Assembly (NCBI GenBank): GCA_003052455.1
Contig: QAPD01000039.1
Span: forward strand, 1-43,825
Length of the DNA: 43,825 nt
Reading direction: 5' to 3'
DNA from: Sphaerisporangium cinnabarinum
GTDB taxonomy: Bacteria > Actinomycetota > Actinomycetes > Actinomycetales > Cellulomonadaceae
The notes under the pieces are model-generated. The model had not been told where the DNA came from and made no database searches. It was given only the letters and a program-made list of their open reading frames with translations. This document shows, in pieces, positions 38,046-43,825 of this stretch. The translations under genes and the position numbers were made by a program. Position 1 is the first letter of the stretch; each line of letters starts with the position of its first letter.

Positions 38046-39052
38046 GGTCGGGCCTCCTCGGGGACGACGACGGTCGCGTCGTCGGGCGTGCGGGCAGCGG
38101 CGGGTGCGCCGCTCGGGTCGGGTGCGGGCGACGGGTCGCCCGGAGCGGCCGGCTCGCCGATGAGCTCGAGGTAGAGGTCCTCGAGGCTCGGGCGCGTCAC
38201 CTCGAGCCCGGGCACCTCGCCGTCCGGGTACCGCGCGGCGAGCGCCGCGACGGCCGCGGTGGGGGAGTCGGTGCGCTCGGAGCGCCGGGTGCCGCCGTCG
38301 AGCCACCGCACGACCGGGCGGCGCGCCTCCGTGCCCCCGAGGCGGTCGGGCGCGTCGAGCGCGACGACCCGGCCCGCGCGCACGACCGCGGCGCGGTCGG
38401 CGAGGTGCGCCGCCTCGTCGAGGTAGTGCGTGGTGAGCAGGATCGTGGTGCCGTCCTCGCGCAGCGACCGGACGAGCGCCCAGAACGCGCGGCGGGCCTG
38501 GGGGTCGAACCCCGTCGTGGGCTCGTCGAGGAACAGCAGCTCCGGCCGGCCGACGATCCCCAGCGCGACGTCGAGCCGTCGGCGCTGCCCGCCGGACAGC
38601 TGGCGCGTGCGCGTGCGCGCCTTCTCCCGCAGCCCGACGGCGTCGACCACCTCGTCGGGGTCTCGCGGCGTCGGGTAGAACGTCGCGAAGTGCCGGACGA
38701 GCTCGGTGACCGTGAGCTCGGCCTGGTCCCGCGAGTCCTGGAGGACGACGCCGATGCGCGAGCGCCAGGCGCGGCCCGCGGTCTGGGGGTCCTCGCCGAG
38801 CACGCGGACCTCGCCCGCGTCCCGGCGGCGGAAGCCCTCGAGGATCTCGACCGTGGTGGTCTTCCCGGCGCCGTTGGGGCCGAGGACCGCGAAGATCTCG
38901 CCGCGCTCGACGCGCAGGTCGATGCCGTCCACGGCCTGCTTGGGGCCGTAGCGCTTGCGCAGGCCGCGCACGTCCACGGCCGGTCCGCTCTGACCGGCGC
39001 CGGGGCCGGAGCCGGCGCCGCGGGGGCCGACGGGGAGGGGTGTCGTCGTCAT
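38042..39052 (-). CDS. ABC transporter ATP-binding protein
   Basis: A 336-residue ATPase with Walker A GPNGAGKTTT, Q-loop VLQDS, signature LSGGQRRRLDVAL, Walker B LLFLDEPTTGFDP and H-loop LTTHY. The C-terminal ~100 residues, ending in a Pro/Ala tail, follow the DrrA-like pattern (PSLEDLYLELIGE). The first ~20 residues are a Gly/Pro-rich extension. ATG at 39052 is chosen; the longer frame would cross the 20-bp palindrome. It is the first gene of the four-gene operon (ATPase, permease, sensor kinase, regulator). Confidence 0.95.
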   Translation of the reverse strand: MTTTPLPVGPRGAGSGPGAGQSGPAVDVRGLRKRYGPKQAVDGIDLRVERGEIFAVLGPNGAGKTTTVEILEGFRRRDAGEVRVLGEDPQTAGRAWRSRIGVVLQDSRDQAELTVTELVRHFATFYPTPRDPDEVVDAVGLREKARTRTRQLSGGQRRRLDVALGIVGRPELLFLDEPTTGFDPQARRAFWALVRSLREDGTTILLTTHYLDEAAHLADRAAVVRAGRVVALDAPDRLGGTEARRPVVRWLDGGTRRSERTDSPTAAVAALAARYPDGEVPGLEVTRPSLEDLYLELIGEPAAPGDPSPAPDPSGAPAAARTPDDATVVVPEEARP

Positions 39053-39109
39053 GGGACCAGCCTGTCGGCGCGCGGTCCCTGGCCGCGACGCCCGTTCGTC
39101 CGGACCTCG

Positions 39110-39129
39110 CGTCCACCGATCGGTGGACG
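39110..39129. promoter_or_regulatory. 20-base palindromic operator upstream of the ABC operon
   Basis: A perfect palindrome with core GTCCACCGATCGGTGGAC, 58 bases before the ATPase ATG and about 130 bases before tRNA-Trp. It could be the binding site of the operon's NarL-type regulator or of a TetR-type repressor. No match to a named consensus. Confidence 0.7.
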
Positions 39130-39257
39130 GTGGTTCGACCAGGGGCGCCGCGTCGCGTACAGTGATCCCTCGGTGGTTGACGCCCGCCACGCTGGTCCGC
39201 GCCCGTGAGACGACTTTCGTCCGGGGACCGAGGCCGTGCGGGGCGCCGTCGGCACGA

Positions 39258-39330
39258 AGGGTAGTGGCGCAATTGGTAGCGCAGCGGTCTCCAAAACCGC
39301 AGGTTGCAGGTTCGAGTCCTGTCTACCCTG
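39258..39330 (+). tRNA. tRNA-Trp (CCA)
   Basis: 73 bases; acceptor AGGGTAG pairs with CTACCCT, anticodon CCA at 39291-39293, T-arm GGTTCGAGTCC, discriminator G. The 3' CCA is not encoded. It lies directly before secE, as in other actinobacteria. Confidence 0.97.
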
Positions 39331-39436
39331 CACGGCGTGGCTCTCGCGGGACCTTCCCGGGATCCGCGCGCGGCCCGGCACCGGGTCGCACCGAGGGTTC
39401 GAGCAAGTCCCGTACGTGAGCGATGGGGAAGATCGA

Positions 39437-39718
39437 GTGAGCGAATCGCCGTCAGAGGCCGTGGGTGCAGGCGGTGCCCGCGCCGACGAGGTGAAGAAGA
39501 AGGGCGGTCCGTCCGCGGACAAGAAGCCCAACCTCTTCGCGCGCATCGCCCTGTTCGTGCGCCAGGTGGTGGCCGAGCTCCGCAAGGTCGTGACGCCGAC
39601 GCGCTCCGAGCTCATCACCTACACGACGGTGGTCCTCGTCTTCGTGGTCGTGGTCATGGCGTTCGTGACCGTCCTCGACCTGGGGATCGGCCAGGCCGTC
39701 CGGTGGGTCTTCGGCTAG
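39437..39718 (+). CDS. secE: Protein translocase subunit SecE
   Basis: A 93-residue essential clamp subunit of the SecYEG channel. It has a hydrophilic Glu/Ala/Lys N-terminus, the amphipathic segment ARIALFVRQVVAELRKVVTPTRSEL with the conserved KVVTPTR, and one transmembrane helix (~65-90). Single-helix length is normal for actinobacteria. The start is GTG at 39437 after GGGGAAG. Upstream ATG-containing frames run through the tRNA. It is followed by nusG after 114 bases, the usual secE-nusG pair. Confidence 0.96.
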   Translation: MSESPSEAVGAGGARADEVKKKGGPSADKKPNLFARIALFVRQVVAELRKVVTPTRSELITYTTVVLVFVVVVMAFVTVLDLGIGQAVRWVFG

Positions 39719-39832
39719 CGCACGACCTTCCCCGGCCAGACCGGGTCAGCACGGCAGCCGGCGCCTCTCGGGGCGCCGTCGGCGCTTCCAGAAGAAGTCT
39801 TCGAGCAGTTCGTTGAGAAAGCAGGTTCGTTC

Positions 39833-40672
39833 GTGTCCCAGGAGTCGCTGGACCAGACGGAGAACGTCGACCCGACGCAGCCCGAGGGTGCCCAGGACGA
39901 CGTCGACGAGACCACGGACGTCCCGGCGGTCGACGGGGCCGACGAGGCCCTCGACGCCGCTGACGAGACGGACGAGGCCGACGACGCGGGGAGCGACGAC
40001 GAGCCGGCGGACGACGAGGCGGACGACGAAGCGGACGAGGTCCGCCCGGCCGACGAGGACGGCGACGTCATCGAGGACCCGGTCGCGGAGTTCAAGCGCA
40101 CGCTGCGCTCGCAGCCGGGCGACTGGTACGTCATCCACTCCTACGCGGGCTACGAGAACCGTGTGAAGGCCAACCTGGAGAACCGCATCCAGAGCCTGAA
40201 CATGGAGGACTACATCTTCCAGATCGAGGTCCCCATGGAGGAGGTGGCCGAGATCAAGAACGCGCAGAAGAAGATCGTCCGACGCGTGCGCATCCCCGGC
40301 TACGTCCTCGTCCGGATGGACCTCACCGACGAGTCGTGGGGCGCCGTGCGCCACACGCCCGGTGTCACCGGCTTCGTCGGGCACACCCACCAGCCGGTGC
40401 CGCTGACGCTCGACGAGGTCTTCTCGATGCTCGCGCCGATGCTCACTCCCGCCCCGGAGGCCGGCAAGCCCGCTCAGGCCGCGGCGAAGGCTCCCGTCGA
40501 GGTCGACTTCACGGTCGGCGAGTCGGTCACCGTCACGGACGGCCCGTTCGACACGCTGCCCGCCACGATCTCCGAGATCAACGTCGAGAACCAGAAGCTT
40601 AAGGTCCTCGTCTCCATCTTCGGCCGGGAGACCCCGGTCGAGCTGTCGTTCAACCAGGTCGCGAAGATCTGA
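39833..40672 (+). CDS. nusG: Transcription termination/antitermination protein NusG
   Basis: A 279-residue transcription factor that binds RNA polymerase and Rho. The first ~85 residues are a strongly acidic Asp/Glu/Ala extension common in actinobacterial NusG and probably disordered. The NGN domain begins at [15 protein letters not shown] and contains [13 protein letters not shown] and [12 protein letters not shown]. The KOW domain is near the end ([23 protein letters not shown]). The loop between the domains contains an Ala/Pro insertion. The start is GTG at 39833. The extension is longer than in mycobacteria. Confidence 0.97.
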   Translation: MSQESLDQTENVDPTQPEGAQDDVDETTDVPAVDGADEALDAADETDEADDAGSDDEPADDEADDEADEVRPADEDGDVIEDPVAEFKRTLRSQPGDWYVIHSYAGYENRVKANLENRIQSLNMEDYIFQIEVPMEEVAEIKNAQKKIVRRVRIPGYVLVRMDLTDESWGAVRHTPGVTGFVGHTHQPVPLTLDEVFSMLAPMLTPAPEAGKPAQAAAKAPVEVDFTVGESVTVTDGPFDTLPATISEINVENQKLKVLVSIFGRETPVELSFNQVAKI

Positions 40673-40768
40673 CGCGCGGGCGGCCCGAGCCGCCCCGCGT
40701 GAGCGCAGTACTGCAACCGGGTCATCGCCCACGGCGTCGGCCCACGAGAAGAAAGCCAGGGAAGAGTC

Positions 40769-41200
40769 ATGCCTCCCAAGAAGAAGGTCTCCGGCCTCAT
40801 CAAGCTCCAGATCCAGGCCGGTGCGGCGACGCCCGCGCCGCCGATCGGCCCCGCGCTCGGTCAGCACGGTGTGAACATCATGGAGTTCTGCAAGGCCTAC
40901 AACGCGGCGACCGAGTCGCAGCGCGGCAACGTCATCCCCGTCGAGATCACGGTCTACGAGGACCGCTCGTTCACCTTCGTGACGAAGACCCCGCCGGCGG
41001 CGGAGCTCATCAAGAAGGCCGCGGGCGTCCAGAAGGGCTCGGCGACGCCGCACACCACCAAGGTCGCGAAGATCACCGCGGACCAGGTGCGCGAGATCGC
41101 CCAGACCAAGCTCGAGGACCTCAACGCGAACGACCTCGACGCCGCGTCGAAGATCATCGCCGGCACGGCCCGCTCGATGGGTATCACCGTCGAGGGCTGA
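40769..41200 (+). CDS. rplK: 50S ribosomal protein L11
   Basis: 143 residues, full length: [37 protein letters not shown] at the thiostrepton/GTPase-centre end, and a C-terminal rRNA-binding domain ending [12 protein letters not shown]. It forms the GTPase-associated centre with 23S rRNA. ATG at 40769, with GGGAAGAG before it. It is 119 bases ahead of rplA, the normal L11-L1 operon. Confidence 0.98.
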
Positions 41201-41319
41201 TGAACGACCGAGGCCTGACCTGTGTGACGGCCTCGTGCACGACGTCGCTCCGCACCCTGCGGGCGACGGTGGCAGGGTCCGCGCGGACCCGCTGACCACG
41301 ACTGCAGAAGGAGAAGCAG

Positions 41320-42036
41320 ATGGCAACGCGCAGCAAGGCGTACCGCAACGCCGAGGAGAAGATCGACCGCGAGCGTCTCTACGCGCCGCTCGAGGCGATC
41401 CGTCTCGCCAAGGAGACGTCGACCGTGAAGTACGACGCGACCGTCGAGGTCGCGTTCCGCCTCGGTGTCGACCCGCGCAAGGCGGACCAGATGGTCCGTG
41501 GCACGGTCAACCTCCCGCACGGCACGGGCAAGACCGCCCGCGTCATCGTCTTCGCGAACGCGGCGAAGGCGGAGGAGGCCCGTGCGGCCGGTGCCGACGA
41601 GGTCGGCGGCGACGACCTCATCGAGAAGGTCGCCGGTGGGTACACCGACTTCGACGCCGCCGTGGCGACGCCGGACCTCATGGGCAAGGTCGGCCGTCTG
41701 GGCAAGGTGCTGGGCCCCCGTGGTCTCATGCCGAACCCGAAGACCGGCACCGTGACGATGGACGTGGCGAAGGCCGTGTCGGACATCAAGGGCGGCAAGA
41801 TCGAGTTCCGTGTCGACAAGCACGGCAACCTGCACTTCATCATCGGCAAGGTCTCGTTCGACGAGAAGGCGCTCGTGGAGAACTACGCGGCGGCCCTCGA
41901 AGAGGTCCTGCGTCTCAAGCCGTCGTCCTCGAAGGGCCGGTACATCACCAAGGCCACGCTGGCGACGACGATGGGCCCCGGCATCCCGCTGGACCAGTCC
42001 AAGACGACGAAGCTGCTCGAGGACGACGCCGCCTGA
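41320..42036 (+). CDS. rplA: 50S ribosomal protein L1
   Basis: 238 residues, full length (family ~230). It contains the typical [45 protein letters not shown] and [15 protein letters not shown]1 forms the mobile stalk and often represses its own operon by binding the leader mRNA. ATG at 41320 with AGAAGGAGAAG upstream. Two hairpins end the operon. Confidence 0.98.
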   Translation: MATRSKAYRNAEEKIDRERLYAPLEAIRLAKETSTVKYDATVEVAFRLGVDPRKADQMVRGTVNLPHGTGKTARVIVFANAAKAEEARAAGADEVGGDDLIEKVAGGYTDFDAAVATPDLMGKVGRLGKVLGPRGLMPNPKTGTVTMDVAKAVSDIKGGKIEFRVDKHGNLHFIIGKVSFDEKALVENYAAALEEVLRLKPSSSKGRYITKATLATTMGPGIPLDQSKTTKLLEDDAA

Positions 42037-42050
42037 CGGCAGTCCTCCCC

Positions 42051-42116
42051 GCGGACGGTCCTCCGTCCGCACCACGCACGACGGCGCGGCACCCGACCAG
42101 GGTGCCGCGCCGTCGT
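42051..42116 (+). terminator. Two terminator hairpins after rplA
   Basis: The first hairpin is GCGGACGG/CCGTCCGC (42051-42070, 4-base loop). The second is a perfect 17-bp stem, 42078-42094 / 42100-42116, with a 5-base loop. The second also ends 36 bases from the chitinase stop, so it may act in both directions. Confidence 0.88.
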
Positions 42117-42152
42117 CGTCTCAGCAGGTCGCCCGAGGGCGTGCCGCCCCGG

Positions 42153-43442
42153 TCAGCAGGCGCCGAGGTCCTTCCAGACGCCCCACTGCCCGCTCTGCGC
42201 GGGGTTCTCGTTGGTGGTCCACCACTTGGCCTCGTAGGTGCGGCCCTGGTGGGAGACGCGGGCGCCCCCGGTGTAGACGGCGGAGGCCGACCACGCGGTC
42301 GCGGTGCAGGTCCCGGGGTTGGTCGGGTTGGTCGGGTTGGTGGGGTTCGTGGGGTTGGTCGGCTCGGTGGGCGTGGTCGGCCCGCTCGCGAGGCGGCCGC
42401 CGATCACGGACGCGACCTGGTAGCCGTTGGTCTTGTCCCAGTTGATCGACCAGGTCATGACGCCGCCGATCTTGCCGTACGGCTTCGCGGGCTTGAACGC
42501 GCCGCAACCGGTGCCGACCTCGAGGCAGTCGACCGCCTTGACGACGTTCGCGAGCGGCTGGTAGCCGCCGCCCGCGGCGCGCGGCACGGCCGGGACGCCG
42601 ATACCGACCTGGTCGGGGCGCAGACCCATCTCGAGCTGGATGCAGGTCAGCGCGGTGAGGAAGTCGACCGTGCCCTGCGAGTAGACCTGCTGGTTGCAGC
42701 CCATCATCGAGCCCGAGTTGTAGTACTGGGTGTTGACGATCGTGAGGATGTCCTTGATCGCGAGGGTGACCTGGTAGTACCCCATGCTCGTCGCCTGGTA
42801 GTCGATCGTCTGCGGCGCCATGGTGAGGATCAGGCTCGGACCGACCTTCGCCGCGAGCTGGTGGAGGGCGCTCGACATGTACGTGGCGTTGATGCCGTGC
42901 TCGAGGTCGATGTCGACGCCGTCGAACCCGTACTTCTGCATGAGGGCATACGTGGTGTCGGCGAAGTTCTTCGCCTCGGTCGCGTTCGAGACGATGACGT
43001 TGCCCTTCTCGCCGCCCACCGAGATCACGACCTTGCGGCCCTGCGCCCGGATCGCCGCGACGTCGGCCGTGAACTGCGCCTCGGTGTAGCCGCCGAGCTC
43101 CGCGCTCGCGAGGTTGAACGTGATGCCGCCGGGGGTCCCGGCGAGGTTGTCCGCGAACGCGATGGCGACGAGGTTGTAGGCCTGGGGGATCTCGGACAGG
43201 CGCATCGTCACGGAGCCGTTGTCGAAGTTGTGCCAGTAGCCGGTGAGCCACTGCGTGCTGCCCGACGGCGCGGCGGCGCTCAGAGGGACGGCGGCCGGCG
43301 TCGTGGCCGGTGCTGCGGCGGTCGCGGGGGCGGCGGCGAGCGCGCCGCCCGCGACGACGGTCGCCGCGGCGACCACGGACGCGAGGGCGCGCAGCGCGCG
43401 CCCGGTGAGGCCGCGCGTGCGGCCGGTGAGGACTGTTCTCAC
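42153..43442 (-). CDS. Secreted GH18 chitinase with C-terminal chitin-binding module
   Basis: A 429-residue secreted enzyme cleaving beta-1,4 links in chitin. Signal peptide ~1-43 (Arg-rich n-region, hydrophobic VVAAATVVAGGALAAA, APATAAA), GH18 catalytic domain ~60-350 with the SVGG strand and the catalytic DGVDIDLEHG (Asp174, 177, 179; proton donor Glu181), a (TNP)5 linker, and a CBM5/12-type module (~383-429; WSASAVYTGGARVSHQGRTYEAKWWT ... WKDLGAC). The start is GTG at 43442 after GAGGAG; it is a single-gene unit. It has the compact single-domain bacterial chitinase layout (like Streptomyces chitinase C/D). No CebR-type box is seen upstream, so its regulator differs from the glycosidase-like gene. 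Confidence 0.96.
   Translation of the reverse strand: MRTVLTGRTRGLTGRALRALASVVAAATVVAGGALAAAPATAAAPATTPAAVPLSAAAPSGSTQWLTGYWHNFDNGSVTMRLSEIPQAYNLVAIAFADNLAGTPGGITFNLASAELGGYTEAQFTADVAAIRAQGRKVVISVGGEKGNVIVSNATEAKNFADTTYALMQKYGFDGVDIDLEHGINATYMSSALHQLAAKVGPSLILTMAPQTIDYQATSMGYYQVTLAIKDILTIVNTQYYNSGSMMGCNQQVYSQGTVDFLTALTCIQLEMGLRPDQVGIGVPAVPRAAGGGYQPLANVVKAVDCLEVGTGCGAFKPAKPYGKIGGVMTWSINWDKTNGYQVASVIGGRLASGPTTPTEPTNPTNPTNPTNPTNPGTCTATAWSASAVYTGGARVSHQGRTYEAKWWTTNENPAQSGQWGVWKDLGAC
42315..42359. repeat. Five 9-bp repeats encoding the (TNP)5 linker
   Basis: Tandem GGGTTGGTC-like units on the plus strand encode the Thr-Asn-Pro linker of the chitinase. In-frame repeat changes would alter linker length only. 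Confidence 0.85.
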
Positions 43443-43620
43443 GGAGGTGCTCCTCGTGCTCGGGCGGGGCGCGTCGTCGCGCCTCGCCGGTCCGCACCCG
43501 CGGTGTGGGTGCAGGGGTCGCTCCCGACGCTAGGCCTGGTGCCCGCCGTGCGGCATGAGGGATTCCCCGGAACTTCACGACCGTCGGTTACGGGAGAACG
43601 CGTACCCGCCGGAGGTGCCA

Positions 43621-43642
43621 CGGCGGGTCCGCGGACCCGCCG
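43621..43642. terminator. 22-base palindrome near the window end
   Basis: CGGCGGGTCC-GC-GGACCCGCCG is fully symmetric. It lies just after the stop (43652) of the minus-strand reading frame at the window edge, and upstream of the chitinase start, so it is probably that gene's terminator. Confidence 0.65.
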
Positions 43643-43651
43643 TCGGCGCGC

Positions 43652-43825
43652 TCACGGCTGGTCGAGGGCGCCACCGTCGTGCCCCGGGCCGTGACCCGGC
43701 AGGTGCCCCAGGGCGGGAAGGTGCGACCCGTGCGGCACGGCGCGTTGCGCGGCGTCGGTCCCGCCGAGGCCGAACGTCGCGACGGCGGCGACCACGACGG
43801 ACACCGAGAACAGCGCGACGAGCCG
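43652..43825 (-). CDS. C-terminal part of a small His-rich membrane or exported protein (cut by window edge)
   Basis: 57 residues of a minus-strand frame enter from the window edge and end at 43652. They begin with a hydrophobic stretch (LVALFSVSVVVAAVATFGLGG) and end with a Gly/His-rich tail (PHGSHLP ... GHLPGHGPGHDGG). This may be the end of a membrane protein, or a signal peptide followed by a short mature peptide. No start codon lies in the window. A palindrome just downstream supports a real gene end. No family is recognised. Confidence 0.45.
   Translation of the reverse strand, partial: RLVALFSVSVVVAAVATFGLGGTDAAQRAVPHGSHLPALGHLPGHGPGHDGGALDQP

Noticed and set aside
1-43825. Insertion sequences, prophage, integrase, rRNA or riboswitches
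   Set aside because: No transposase, integrase or phage motifs, no rRNA sequence and no recognisable riboswitch were seen on either strand.

Overview
The window is very GC-rich with strong G/C at third codon positions, many GTG starts and 4-base GTGA/ATGA gene overlaps. Its gene order (tRNA-Thr, tRNA-Met, rpmG, hadA/hadB-like, murB, tRNA-Trp, secE, nusG, rplK, rplA) is the actinobacterial ribosomal neighbourhood. A secreted chitinase, a six-hairpin glycosidase-like protein and a CebR/CelR-type operator fit a polysaccharide-degrading actinomycete of the Cellulomonas/Cellulosimicrobium/Isoptericola kind. That genus-level guess is inference from content only.

Layout. (1) 1-10817: a type VII secretion-like (T7SS) locus on the + strand. 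It holds two FHA-domain proteins, a PP2C phosphatase, a membrane Ser/Thr kinase, an FHA-like adaptor, a 1494-aa FHA-FtsK/SpoIIIE ATPase of EssC-like architecture and a WXG100 substrate, and it ends in a strong terminator. (2) 10893-16783: a small LpqN-like protein, FprA-type ferredoxin reductase, HtpX-like protease, a HAD phosphatase, a YajQ-family protein and a RarD-type permease. (3) 16912-18622: tRNA-Tyr, tRNA-Thr, tRNA-Met, rpmG (too short for ordinary ORF cut-offs) and two MaoC-fold dehydratases. (4) 18765-24595: a Tat-exported hydrolase-like protein behind a CebR-like box, a LacI regulator, two tandem paralogous MFS transporters under a duplicated LacI operator, and a 19-bp tandem repeat. 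(5) 24661-28504: leaderless murB, a 26-bp inverted repeat, an L,D-transpeptidase lipoprotein, and a GntR repressor with a membrane protein and its palindromic operator. (6) 28584-33207: an aminoglycoside-phosphotransferase-fold protein, a Thr/Ala/Pro-rich exported protein, and a three-gene operon of Asp-rich membrane protein, sensor kinase and OmpR-type regulator. (7) 33236-39129: a methyltransferase behind a MarR-like operator, adenosine deaminase, and an ABC transporter with a NarL-type two-component system behind a 20-bp palindrome. (8) 39258-42116: tRNA-Trp, secE, nusG, rplK, rplA and terminators. (9) 42153-43825: a secreted chitinase, and a truncated reading frame at the edge.

How the genes may work together. 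In region 1 the kinase, phosphatase and FHA proteins probably gate the secretion ATPase by phosphothreonine recognition. In region 6 TGAGAG/CTCTCA boxes spaced by 11 or 22 bp precede all three transcription units flanking the OmpR-type regulator, so the phosphotransferase, the exported protein and the Asp-rich protein/kinase/regulator operon look like one small local regulon. This is the best candidate for an undescribed system here. No rRNA, CRISPR array, insertion sequence or prophage was seen, and no gap between genes exceeds 300 bases.
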